A DNA stretch of 13,128 nucleotides from JALZAA01 sp046724435 (GCA_046724435.1 JBKOWN010000193.1:1-13128), one strand, 5' to 3'. Counted from the first letter of the stretch, positions 5,226-12,912 are shown. Numbers and translations: made by a program. Notes: generated from the sequence alone by a model not told the origin.

Positions 5226-6329
5226 TCAGGCGGTGAGGCCGAGGAACCGGGCGAACACGGCGTAGCACTGCTCGACGGACGTCCGGGTGACCAGCTCGTC
5301 GGCCGTGTGGGCCACGTCGGGATCGCCGGGCCCGAAGTTCACCGCCGGGATATTGCGGGACGCGAAGCGGGCGACGTCCGTCCAGCCCAACTTCGGTTCG
5401 ACGTCGAGCCCGAGGACCTCCACGAACTCTGCCACGAGCGGGTCGTCCAGGTTCGGCGGCGCTGCGGGTGAGGCGTTGATCACCTCGACCCGGTCCGCCC
5501 CGTCAAGCAGCTTCTCGACCTGCGCGCGCGCCTCGTCCACCGAGTACTTCGGCGCGAATCGCCGGTTCACCACGATCGTGCACTCGTCGGGAACGACGTT
5601 GTTGGCGACGCCCCCCTCGATGCGCACCGCCTGCAACGACTCGCGGTACGGCAAACCGTCGACCACCACAGTGTCGGCCTCGTGCGCGGCCAGACGCTCC
5701 AGCACATCGGCGGCGGCGTAGATCGCGTTGCGACCCTTCCAGGGGCGCGCCGAATGGGCGCGCTCGCCCTCGAAATGCGCCCGGAGGTGCAGCGTCCCCT
5801 GGCAGCCCGCCTCGATGTGGTCGCCGGTCGGCTCGAGCAGCACGGCGAAGTCACCGGCCAGCAGGTCCGGCCGCTCGGCGAACACGTGCCGGAGGCCGTT
5901 GAACTCGTCGGCGATCTCCTCGCCGTCGTAGAAGGCCAGGGTGCAGTCGAAGCGCGGCTCCGTGCCGGCGCTGATCTCCTCTGCGAGGCGGAGGAGCACG
6001 GCGAGCCCACCCTTCATGTCGGCGGACCCCAGCCCGTGCAGCACGTCGCCCTCGAGCCGCGGCACCTCGTTGCCGTTGGCGGGCACGGTGTCGAGGTGCC
6101 CGCCCAGCACCACCCGGCGATCGCGACCCAGGTCCGTGCGCGCGATCACGGTGTTGCCGACCCGGGTCAACACGAGCCGTGACGCACGCTCGGCGAGCCG
6201 CCGCTCGACGCGGTCGGCGAGCTCGCCTTCCTGCTGGCTGACCGACGGCACCGCCACCAGCGATGCCGTCAGCACCAGGAGGTCGTCTGCGGGCGCGCCG
6301 ATGAGATCAGGAAGGGATGCCGTGCTCAC
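5226..6329 (-). CDS. dapE: Succinyl-diaminopimelate desuccinylase (M20 metallopeptidase)
   Basis: Hydrolyses N-succinyl-LL-2,6-diaminopimelate to succinate and LL-DAP, the step before epimerisation. The protein has 367 residues. Di-zinc motifs are visible: His78 and Asp80 in GGHLDTVPAN, bridging Asp104 in GSADMKGG, catalytic Glu137 and metal ligand Glu138 (DGEEIADE), Glu166 (LLEPTGD), and a final His341 (VAHTADE). The dimerisation/lid domain (about 180-295) carries the conserved AHSARPW and NNVVPDE motifs. The start is GTG 6329, inside the end of dapD (23-base overlap), with only a weak GAG upstream, so translation is probably coupled to dapD. I found no better start before the conserved LVAVPSVS segment. 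M20 relatives act on other substrates, but position beside dapC and dapD makes DapE the clear choice. It is the last gene of the minus-strand run. Confidence 0.93.
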   Translation of the reverse strand: MSTASLPDLIGAPADDLLVLTASLVAVPSVSQQEGELADRVERRLAERASRLVLTRVGNTVIARTDLGRDRRVVLGGHLDTVPANGNEVPRLEGDVLHGLGSADMKGGLAVLLRLAEEISAGTEPRFDCTLAFYDGEEIADEFNGLRHVFAERPDLLAGDFAVLLEPTGDHIEAGCQGTLHLRAHFEGERAHSARPWKGRNAIYAAADVLERLAAHEADTVVVDGLPYRESLQAVRIEGGVANNVVPDECTIVVNRRFAPKYSVDEARAQVEKLLDGADRVEVINASPAAPPNLDDPLVAEFVEVLGLDVEPKLGWTDVARFASRNIPAVNFGPGDPDVAHTADELVTRTSVEQCYAVFARFLGLTA

Positions 6330-7134
6330 GCAGGATCTCGTTCAGCTTCGCCTTGTCGGCGCGCTCCCCGGGTTCGAGGCGACGTGTGATCAACGCGCAC
6401 GGGAGCCCGAACTCGCCGCCCGGGAACTCTCGCTTGCGGGTCGCCTGCACGACGATGCACCAGGGCGGCACGATGCCGCGCGCGACCTCCTCACCGGTCT
6501 GCGAGTCGATCACGGGAATGGCGGGGTTCAGGATGACACCCTCCCCGAGCACGCTGCCCTGACCGACACGCGCGCCCTGGGTGATCATGGACCGGCTACC
6601 GATCATCGCGTCGTCCTCGACGATGACCGGTGCCGCCTGGGGCGGTTCGAGGACGCCGCCGATGCCGACGCCGCCGGACAGGTGCACACGCTCGCCGATC
6701 TGCCCGCACGAACCGACCGTCGCCCACGTGTCGACCAACGTGTCGGCACCGACGCGGGCGCCGATGTTCACGTACGAGGGCATCAGGATCACGCCGGGAG
6801 CGAGGTACGAGCCCCACCGCGCCGACCCACCGGGGACCACGCGCACCCGCGCCGACGCGTAATCGTGTTTGAGCGGGAGCTTGTCGTGGTACTCGAACGG
6901 CCCGGCCTCGACTACGGAGAGGCCCTCGGTGCGGAACAGGAGCAGGATCGCCTGCTTCAGCCATTCGTGCACGACCACTTCGCCGTCGACAACCTCCGCG
7001 ACGCGCGCTTCGCCCCGATCGAGGAGCTCAATCGCCTCGTGGACGAGGGCACGCGCCTCCGCCGGCGGCATCACGGCCGCGAGATCCTCGTGCCCGTCCC
7101 AGAGCCGCGTGATCTGCTCGGCGAGATCGCTCAT
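6307..7134 (-). CDS. dapD: Tetrahydrodipicolinate N-succinyltransferase, E. coli type
   Basis: Transfers succinyl from succinyl-CoA to tetrahydrodipicolinate, committing the pathway to the succinylase branch. The 275 residues show a helical N-terminal domain (1-95, with VHEWLKQAILLLFR), then a left-handed beta-helix of hexapeptide repeats containing MPSYVNIGA (118-126), VDTWATVGSCGQIG (134-147) and HLSGGVGIGGVLEP (151-164), then a C-terminal strand region (about 210-275). These motifs and the length match E. coli DapD, not the longer mycobacterial DapD. The start ATG 7134 has AAGGAG 5 bases upstream and overlaps the dapC stop by 4 bases (ATGA). The frame extends further upstream to 7323, but that stretch overlaps dapC and is not conserved. 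Downstream it overlaps dapE by 23 bases. Confidence 0.96.
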   Translation of the reverse strand: MSDLAEQITRLWDGHEDLAAVMPPAEARALVHEAIELLDRGEARVAEVVDGEVVVHEWLKQAILLLFRTEGLSVVEAGPFEYHDKLPLKHDYASARVRVVPGGSARWGSYLAPGVILMPSYVNIGARVGADTLVDTWATVGSCGQIGERVHLSGGVGIGGVLEPPQAAPVIVEDDAMIGSRSMITQGARVGQGSVLGEGVILNPAIPVIDSQTGEEVARGIVPPWCIVVQATRKREFPGGEFGLPCALITRRLEPGERADKAKLNEILREHGIPS

Positions 7135-8288
7135 ACCCGCTCCTTCGTCGCCAGGCGTTCGAACGCGAGAGCGAGGCGGTCGTCGGTCTGCGTGAGTGAG
7201 AGCCGGACGTGCGCCGCCCCTTCGGGACCGTAGAGGTCGCCCGGCGCCACCAGCAGCCCCCGCTCGGCGAGGCGGCGCGTGATCGACCCCCCGTCCTCCC
7301 TGCCGTCGGTCGAGCGGAGCCACAGGTAGAACGTCGACGGCCCGCCGTCGTGGACGAGGCCGCCGACGAGAAGAGCGTCCTGCGCTTGCTCTCGCCGTCG
7401 GGCGTAGCGGGCGCGCTGGTCGTCGACGTGGACATCGTCGGCGAGCGCGGCCGTTGCTGCCGCCTGCACCGGCGCCGGCATCATGAGCCCGGCGTGCTTG
7501 CGCACCTCACCGAGGTAACTGACGAGAGCGGCGTCGCCCGCAACGAAGCCGGCCCGCAGGCCCGCCATGTTCGACCGCTTCGACAGCGAATGGACCGCGA
7601 GCACGCGGTCATGGGCCGACTTGAGCGCGGTTGCCGGAGCGGCCGGCGCTCCCGACTCGGCGTAGGTGAACTCGGCGTAGCACTCGTCGCTGGCCACGAT
7701 GGCGCCGCATTCCCGCGCCCAGTCGACCACGGCTCGGAGATGCGCGTCGCCGCCCGAGGCCCCGGTTGGATTGCCGGGCTCGTTCACCCAGATGACGAGA
7801 GCGCGCGCGGCGTCAGCCTCGCTGATGCGCGAGAGGTCGAGGAGCCAGCGCTCGTCCAGGGGCACCGGCACGGCGCGCAGGCCGGCCAGGCGGGCGCCCA
7901 TCTCGTAGGTCGGATATGCGACGCCTGGGTACAGCACGGTGTCGCGCGCGGGATCGCGCATCGCGAGCAGACGAGGCAATGACGCCACCAGCTCCTTGGT
8001 GCCGATGCAGGCGAGCACCGCGTCGGGAGACACCGCGACGCCGAAGCGGCGGCCGATCCATGACGCGGCCGCCTTCCGGTATGCCGGTGCGCCGATCGCG
8101 GGGGGATATCCGGTCGCGGCGGCCGCCGCGTCGGCGAGCGCGCGTTGCGCGAGCTCCGGCATCGGGTCGACGGGGGTGCCGACCGAGCAGTCGACGAGGC
8201 CGCCCGGCACGGCTTCGGCCACGGCCCGCAGCTCACGCAACCGGTCGTGCGGGTACGGCGGCGGGACGAACCCGGGCGCGGCTGCCAT
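7131..8288 (-). CDS. dapC: Succinyldiaminopimelate aminotransferase (PLP, actinobacterial DapC type)
   Basis: Transaminates N-succinyl-2-amino-6-ketopimelate with glutamate, between the DapD and DapE steps. It is a fold-type I, class I/II aminotransferase of 385 residues. Numbered from ATG 8288, the visible residues are the GTKELV cofactor loop (about 97-102), NEPGNPTGA (169-177), Asp201-x-x-Tyr204 (SDECYAEF), PLP lysine Lys237 in SLSKRSNMAGLR, and Arg362 in VRLSL for the substrate carboxylate. ATG 8288 is preferred over the in-frame GTG 8294 because AGGA lies 7 bases before the ATG. Aminotransferases are hard to assign on sequence alone; the ATGA overlap with dapD and neighbouring dapE settle the role. 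It begins 73 bases after hflX, across a hairpin, and may use the miaB promoter by read-through or one of its own that I cannot see. Confidence 0.9.
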   Translation of the reverse strand: MAAAPGFVPPPYPHDRLRELRAVAEAVPGGLVDCSVGTPVDPMPELAQRALADAAAAATGYPPAIGAPAYRKAAASWIGRRFGVAVSPDAVLACIGTKELVASLPRLLAMRDPARDTVLYPGVAYPTYEMGARLAGLRAVPVPLDERWLLDLSRISEADAARALVIWVNEPGNPTGASGGDAHLRAVVDWARECGAIVASDECYAEFTYAESGAPAAPATALKSAHDRVLAVHSLSKRSNMAGLRAGFVAGDAALVSYLGEVRKHAGLMMPAPVQAAATAALADDVHVDDQRARYARRREQAQDALLVGGLVHDGGPSTFYLWLRSTDGREDGGSITRRLAERGLLVAPGDLYGPEGAAHVRLSLTQTDDRLALAFERLATKERV

Positions 8289-8295
8289 AACCACA

Positions 8296-8299
8296 TCCT
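8296..8299 (-). promoter_or_regulatory. Shine-Dalgarno site of dapC
   Basis: AGGA lies 7 bases before ATG 8288 and only 1 base before GTG 8294, favouring the ATG. Confidence 0.4.
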
Positions 8300-8324
8300 A
8301 TGGGCGCCGTCGCAAGCTCCGGCT

Positions 8325-8345
8325 CTGCGCCGACGGTCGGCACAG
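8325..8345 (-). terminator. GC-rich hairpin between hflX and dapC
   Basis: On the minus strand CTGTGCCG and CGGCGCAG pair over 8 bp (one G-U) around a 5-base loop that can close one further pair. It starts 16 bases after the hflX stop. There is no U-tract, so it could be a partial terminator, an RNA-processing site or a 3'-end protector that separates expression of the tRNA/hflX block from dapCDE. Confidence 0.4.
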
Positions 8346-8361
8346 CCGCCGTCGTCGCGGG

Positions 8362-9717
8362 CTACCCGGGCGCGTTCGGCGATCCGCTGGTTGCGCTGCC
8401 GCCTCCGCCGTTCGGCACCACGAACTCGCGGAAACGACTGACACCGGACTCGGGGATTCGGGCGCGGACGCGGGTCTCCTGATCGCCGTGCACCTCGACG
8501 AGGACATCACCTTCACGGTGCAGCGCGGCGATGACGTCGCCGCGTTCGTAGGGGACGGCGAGCTCGACGACCGGGTCGAGGGCTCGCAGCCGGGCGGCGA
8601 GGACCTCGTCGAGCTTCTCGACGCCCTCTCCGGTCGTCGCCGAGACCGCAATCGCCTCCGGGTGTGCGGAGAGCAGGTCCTCGACGACACCGGGGTCGGC
8701 GAGGTCGATCTTGTTGACGACAAGCAGTTCGGGTTGCCCGGCGGCGCCGATCTCACGCAGCACGGCGCGGACCGCTTCGATCTGCTGCTCGGCGTCGGGC
8801 GCGCCGGCGTCGACAACGTGGACGAGCATGTCGACCTGCGCGACCTCCTCGAGCGTCGATCGGAAGGCTTCGACCAACTGGTGCGGCAGGCGGCGAACGA
8901 ACCCGACCGTGTCGCTGAGCAGCGCGACCTCGCCGCCGGGGAGCTGCAGGCGACGCGTCGTGGGGTCGAGCGTCGAGAAGAGGCGGTCCTCGACCAGGGC
9001 GTCGGCGTGCGTCAGCCGGTTCAGCAACGTCGACTTGCCGGCATTCGTGTAGCCGACGAGGGAGATCGTCGGGAGCTCGCGGCGCCGGCGGGCCTTGCGC
9101 TGCGTCGCCCGTGTCTTGGCGAGGCGTTCGAGCTCGGCCTCGAGCTTGTTCATGCGTCGCTGGATCCGCCGCCGGTCGACCTCGAGCTGGGTCTCGCCGG
9201 GGCCGCGGGTGCCGATGCCGCCGGCCTGCTGGCTCAGCTCGATCCCTCGACCCCGCAGGCGCGGCAGCCGGTAGCGCAACTGCGCCAGCTCCACCTGCAC
9301 CATTCCCTCCTGGCTCCGCGCGTGCTGGGCGAAGATGTCGAGGATCAGCGCGACGCGGTCGACGACGTCGCGTCCGAACTTCTTCTCGAGGTTGCGCTGC
9401 TGCGCCGGTGTCAGCTCGTCGTCGAACACCACCACGTCCACGTCGAGCGCGTCGGCGAGGCCGCGGAGCTCGTCGGCCTTGCCGGCGCCGATGTAGGTGG
9501 CGGGGTCCGGGGACGAACGCCGTTGGAGCACCGACTCCACGGGAACGGCTCCGGCGGTCTCGGTGAGCAGCCCGAGCTCGGACAGGCTCGCCTCCGCCTC
9601 ATCCAACGAGTGCGTGCCCGACCCTGTGCCCACGAGAAGCGCGCGCTGCTCGACGACACCGAAATCGACTTCGGTGGCGGTGAGACGACGGCGCTGGCGT
9701 CCTTCGCGATTGCTCAC
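8362..9717 (-). CDS. hflX: GTPase HflX (ribosome-splitting/rescue factor)
   Basis: Ribosome-associated GTPase that splits stalled or stressed 70S ribosomes. The 451 residues show the HflX N-terminal domain (about 20-165, with YIGAGKADEL and DDELTPAQQRNLE), the signature GGIGTRGPGETQLE (166-179), a helical linker rich in Arg/Lys, and a G domain with G1 GYTNAGKST (222-230), G3 DTVGF (269-273), G4 NKID (335-338) and G5 SAT (359-361). A C-terminal domain follows and ends in a Gly/Ser/Pro tail. The start GTG 9717 overlaps the dapF stop in a 4-base GTGA, so it is probably translationally coupled; no strong ribosome-binding site is seen. The order dapF-hflX is shared with Mycobacterium. Confidence 0.96.
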   Translation of the reverse strand: MSNREGRQRRRLTATEVDFGVVEQRALLVGTGSGTHSLDEAEASLSELGLLTETAGAVPVESVLQRRSSPDPATYIGAGKADELRGLADALDVDVVVFDDELTPAQQRNLEKKFGRDVVDRVALILDIFAQHARSQEGMVQVELAQLRYRLPRLRGRGIELSQQAGGIGTRGPGETQLEVDRRRIQRRMNKLEAELERLAKTRATQRKARRRRELPTISLVGYTNAGKSTLLNRLTHADALVEDRLFSTLDPTTRRLQLPGGEVALLSDTVGFVRRLPHQLVEAFRSTLEEVAQVDMLVHVVDAGAPDAEQQIEAVRAVLREIGAAGQPELLVVNKIDLADPGVVEDLLSAHPEAIAVSATTGEGVEKLDEVLAARLRALDPVVELAVPYERGDVIAALHREGDVLVEVHGDQETRVRARIPESGVSRFREFVVPNGGGGSATSGSPNAPG

Positions 9718-10556
9718 GCGACGCTCACTTTGGTGTCGAAGACGTGCGTGACCGGCCCGTGCAGCCGGATGGTTTCGGCCAGGTCGACCTCGTGGGTTCC
9801 GCCCGGGACCCGCACGGTCACATGCTCTCCGACGAGCCCGCGCCGGTGGGCAACGGCGGCCGACGCGCAGACGCCGGTGCCGCAGGAGAGCGTCTCACCC
9901 ACGCCGCGCTCCCACACGCGCATGGTGAGCTCGTCCGCCCCGGTGACGGCGATGAACTCGACGTTCGTTCGGCGTGGGAAGCGGTCGTCGGTCTCGAGAT
10001 GCGGTCCGTGCTGGACGACTCGGGTCGTCTCGGGATCGCCGACCAGCAGCACGAGATGCGGATTGCCCATACCGGCCGCGTCGCCGTGGTAGGTCACGCC
10101 GTGGAAGGTGACCTCGAGGTCGAACGCGCTGGTCGCGTCGAGCGGTATGCCGGCAGGCTCGAACGTGACCGGGCCCATGTCGACGGTGGCGCCGACGAGC
10201 TCGCCGGTCGCGCGGTCCACGTCGAGCTCGACGTCGCGTCGTCCGCCGCCGGTGTCGACGACCAGGCGCTTGCCGTCGCCGATGCCCTCCCGGACCGCGA
10301 CCCAGGAGAGGCACCCGATCCCGTTCCCGCTCATCTCGGCCACGCTGCCGTCGGCGTTGCGAAGCTCCATGGTGCAGTCGGCGCCATCCCTCCCGGGAAG
10401 CAGCGTCACGAGTCCGTCGGCGCCGATCCCCCGATGACGGTCGCACAGTCGCGCCGCGACCGCGGCGTCCGGGCCGCGGTCCGCCGTACCGACGCTGACC
10501 AGGAAATCGTTGCCGGCGCCGTGCAGCTTGGAGAGCCGAAGACCGGGGGGACTCAT
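9714..10556 (-). CDS. dapF: Diaminopimelate epimerase with a substituted first catalytic cysteine
   Basis: Expected to interconvert LL- and meso-diaminopimelate, the last step before lysine or peptidoglycan use. The 280 residues have two similar lobes. Substrate-binding motifs are intact: HGAGNDF (Asn16), RNADGS (Asn67), MGNPH (Asn165), RTNVEF (Asn198) and WERGVGET (Glu216, Arg217). The second catalytic cysteine, Cys225 in SCGTG, is present. The first is not: the family signature C-G-N-G-x-R reads S-G-N-G-I-G here, so Ser76 replaces cysteine and Gly81 replaces arginine; another cysteine lies at 82. Each change is one base from the usual codon (AGC for TGC, GGG for CGG). Start ATG 10556 overlaps the miaA stop (ATGA), with GGAG 3 bases upstream. 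Context supports DapF, but full activity cannot be assumed; a related proline-racemase-fold activity is the alternative. Confidence 0.9.
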   Translation of the reverse strand: MSPPGLRLSKLHGAGNDFLVSVGTADRGPDAAVAARLCDRHRGIGADGLVTLLPGRDGADCTMELRNADGSVAEMSGNGIGCLSWVAVREGIGDGKRLVVDTGGGRRDVELDVDRATGELVGATVDMGPVTFEPAGIPLDATSAFDLEVTFHGVTYHGDAAGMGNPHLVLLVGDPETTRVVQHGPHLETDDRFPRRTNVEFIAVTGADELTMRVWERGVGETLSCGTGVCASAAVAHRRGLVGEHVTVRVPGGTHEVDLAETIRLHGPVTHVFDTKVSVA

Positions 10557-11479
10557 GAGCTCCAGGTTGCCAGCATGGCCGGCAACAAGGCGCAGTGATT
10601 CGCGGTGGCGCCCAGCCACGTGATCCGGGGGTCGCGCCGGAACCACATCCGCTGGCGCCGGGCGAAGGACCGCGTGCGCCGGACGCTCGCATCGATGGCG
10701 TCGTCGAGCGGCGCGGCGGCGGAGATCGCGTCGATGATCTCCTTGTAGCCGATCGCCTGCCCCGCGGTGCGCGACAGCTGCGGACCGCCGAGGAGGCGGC
10801 GCACCTCGTCGACGAACCCGGAGTCGCGCATGGCCGAGAAACGCTTCCCGATGCGCGCGTTCAGGATGTCGCGTGGCACCCAGATGCCGATCATCCGGAC
10901 AGGGAAGGCCGTCGGGCCGAACTGGTCGATCCCGGGCCCGAAGGAGGAGAACGGCTTCCCGGTCAGGCGGATCACCTCGACCGCCCGGACGATGCGCCGG
11001 GCGTTGTGCGGGTCGATCTTGTCGGCGGCGTCTGGGTCGTGCCGTCGGAGCTCGTCGTAGGCAGCCGCCACACCGCCGGGCTCCGCCGTCCACGACTCGA
11101 GCTCGGCACGCAGGTCGGGGTCCTCACTCGGGAAGCGCAGATCGTCGACGACTGCCTGCACGTACAGGCCCGTCCCGCCTACGAGGAGCGCGCGCTTGCC
11201 CCGCGCCTCGATCCCGGAGACCGCGGCGCGTGCCGCAGCTTGGTGACGCATCGCCGACCAGTCTTCGGTGGGCTCGGCCACGTCGATGACGTGATGCGGC
11301 ACCAACGCCCGCTCCGCGGCGGTCGGCTTGGCGGTCCCGATGTCCAACCCGCGGTACACCTGCATCGAGTCGAGCGACACGATCTCGACGTCGCCGAACG
11401 AGCGCGCGGCGGCGAGAGCAAGTGCCGATTTCCCCGATGCGGTCGGCCCGACGAGAGCGAGGTGCGTGACCGTGGCTAT
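10553..11479 (-). CDS. miaA: tRNA dimethylallyltransferase
   Basis: Adds dimethylallyl to N6 of A37 in tRNAs reading UNN codons, making the substrate of MiaB. From ATA 11479 it has 308 residues, normal for the family. Motifs are the P-loop GPTASGKS (11-18), DSMQVYRGLDIGTAKP (from 37), LLVGGTGLYVQAV, the IDPHNARRIVRA region, and a C-terminal RRQRMWFRRD segment. The start is a problem: the only ATG, GTG or TTG before the P-loop is TTG 11554, which has no ribosome-binding site, would overlap miaB by 79 bases and would add 25 Arg/Ala/Gly-rich residues. ATA 11479 overlaps the miaB stop as ATAG, like the ATGA/GTGA overlaps at other junctions of this run, and gives a family-like N-terminus. I therefore choose it with caution. 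Downstream it overlaps dapF by 4 bases. Confidence 0.95.
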   Translation of the reverse strand: MATVTHLALVGPTASGKSALALAAARSFGDVEIVSLDSMQVYRGLDIGTAKPTAAERALVPHHVIDVAEPTEDWSAMRHQAAARAAVSGIEARGKRALLVGGTGLYVQAVVDDLRFPSEDPDLRAELESWTAEPGGVAAAYDELRRHDPDAADKIDPHNARRIVRAVEVIRLTGKPFSSFGPGIDQFGPTAFPVRMIGIWVPRDILNARIGKRFSAMRDSGFVDEVRRLLGGPQLSRTAGQAIGYKEIIDAISAAAPLDDAIDASVRRTRSFARRQRMWFRRDPRITWLGATANHCALLPAMLATWSS

Positions 11480-12879
11480 ACCGCTACGACGGGGATCCGC
11501 GTCCGGGCTCGCCGCGCCGGCTCGACCACCCGCACGACGTCGCCGCGCAGCCAATGCGGCGCGGCATCGGTGATCCGCACGTCGACGAGCGCGCCCGGCT
11601 CTTCCGCGCCATCCGGCGCGGCGAAGTGCACCAGCTTGTTCTGGCGCGTACGGCCGGACCGCACGAACGGGTCCTTCTTCGACGGGCCGTCGACGAGCAC
11701 CTCCTCGAGCCGGCCGACCCTCGCCTGGTGGCGTCGGAGGGCGTGGCGCTCCACCACCTCGACCAGTCGCTGCATCCGTTCCTGGGCGACTTCGGGTGGG
11801 ACGAGCGCGTCGGACATCTCGGCGGCAGGCGTGCCGGGCCGGGGCGAGAACACGAACGTGTACGCGGCGTCGTACGCCGCCTCGTCGACGACCTCGAGCG
11901 TCCGGCGGAAGTCGTCGTCGGTCTCGCCCGGGAAACCGACGATGAGGTCGGTGGTCACGGCGAGGTCGGGGAGCGCCTGTCGGGCGGCGGCGAGCCTCCG
12001 GAGGTAGCGCTCGGCGGTGTAGCCGCGGTGCATGCGGGCGAGCGTGCGGTCGCTGCCCGCCTGGAGCGGGAGGTGGAGGTGCTCACACACGGCTTCGCAC
12101 TCCGCCATCGCCGCGATCGTCTCGGGGCGCAGGTCCTTCGGATGCGGCGATGTGTACCGGATGCGGCGGATGCCGTCGACGGCGTCGACCGCCCGCAGCA
12201 GGTCGGCGAAGCGCGGAGCGTATTGACCGGCGCCGAGGTCGCGCCCGTACGAGTTCACGTTCTGTCCGAGCAGCGTGATCTCGGTGACGCCGTCGGCGGC
12301 CAGCTCCTCGATCTCGCGCACCACGTCCCCCAGGCGCCGGCTGACTTCCCGGCCCCGCACGATCGGGACGATGCAGAACGTGCACGAGTTGTCGCAGCCG
12401 ATCTGAATCGTGACCCACGCCGAGTGCGCCACGTCGCGGCGCGCGGGGAGCGCCGACGGATACGCCTCGTGCTCCTCGAGGATCTCGACGATCGCTTCCT
12501 TTGGCCCCGGCCTGTCGAGGCGCGCTCGCTCGAGCAACGCCGGAGCGTGCGCAAGATTGTGGGTCCCGAACACCACGTCGACGTGGCCGGCGCGCTCCAC
12601 GATGAGCTCACGGTCCTTCTGGGCGAGGCAGCCCGCGACGGCGATCTGGACGTCGGGGCGGCGCTCCTTCAGGGCCTTCACCCGGCCGAGGTGGCCGTAG
12701 AGCTTGTTGTCGGCGTTCTCGCGCACGCAGCAGGTGTTGAACACGATGACGTCGGCCTGCTCGATGTCGTCGGTGTGCTCCATGCCGTCGGCGGCGAGCA
12801 GTCCGGCGATCCGCTCCGAGTCGTGCTCGTTCATCTGACACCCGAACGTACGAATGTGGAAACGGCGGCCCTCGGGCAT
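11476..12879 (-). CDS. miaB: tRNA-2-methylthio-N6-dimethylallyladenosine synthase (radical SAM methylthiotransferase)
   Basis: Inserts a methylthio group at C2 of i6A37 in tRNA, acting directly after MiaA. The 467 residues comprise an N-terminal MTTase domain with iron-sulfur ligands Cys14 (TFGCQMN), Cys50 (NTCCVREN) and Cys84 (AGCLAQK), a radical SAM domain with Cys162, Cys166 and Cys169 (GCDNSCTFC), conserved LLGQNVNSYG, SPHPKD and HLPLQAGSD motifs, and a C-terminal TRAM-like RNA-binding region (about 390-455). ATG 12879 gives the family N-terminus at once; no ribosome-binding site precedes it, but a -10 element lies 7 bases upstream, suggesting a leaderless transcript. It heads the minus-strand run, and its stop overlaps the proposed miaA start as ATAG. 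Confidence 0.97.
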   Translation of the reverse strand: MPEGRRFHIRTFGCQMNEHDSERIAGLLAADGMEHTDDIEQADVIVFNTCCVRENADNKLYGHLGRVKALKERRPDVQIAVAGCLAQKDRELIVERAGHVDVVFGTHNLAHAPALLERARLDRPGPKEAIVEILEEHEAYPSALPARRDVAHSAWVTIQIGCDNSCTFCIVPIVRGREVSRRLGDVVREIEELAADGVTEITLLGQNVNSYGRDLGAGQYAPRFADLLRAVDAVDGIRRIRYTSPHPKDLRPETIAAMAECEAVCEHLHLPLQAGSDRTLARMHRGYTAERYLRRLAAARQALPDLAVTTDLIVGFPGETDDDFRRTLEVVDEAAYDAAYTFVFSPRPGTPAAEMSDALVPPEVAQERMQRLVEVVERHALRRHQARVGRLEEVLVDGPSKKDPFVRSGRTRQNKLVHFAAPDGAEEPGALVDVRITDAAPHWLRGDVVRVVEPARRARTRIPVVAV

Positions 12880-12886
12880 GCGAGAC

Positions 12887-12892
12887 AGTCTA
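12887..12892 (-). promoter_or_regulatory. Candidate -10 element for leaderless miaB transcription
   Basis: TAGACT (TAnnnT) ends 7 bases before ATG 12879, so transcription would begin at or next to the start codon. The absence of a Shine-Dalgarno fits. No convincing -35 is seen, which is common in actinobacteria. Confidence 0.4.
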
Positions 12893-12912
12893 TGGACGGA
12901 GGCATTCGTGGA

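Noticed and set aside
5218..5240. Bidirectional terminator between lexA and dapE
   Set aside because: Only a 4-bp CCGC/GCGG stem without a U-tract; too weak to call.
7939..10092. A 717-codon open frame on the plus strand opposite dapC and hflX
   Set aside because: It lies wholly antisense to well-motified genes, has an Arg/Ala/Gly-rich composition typical of high-GC shadow frames, and has no recognisable domain.
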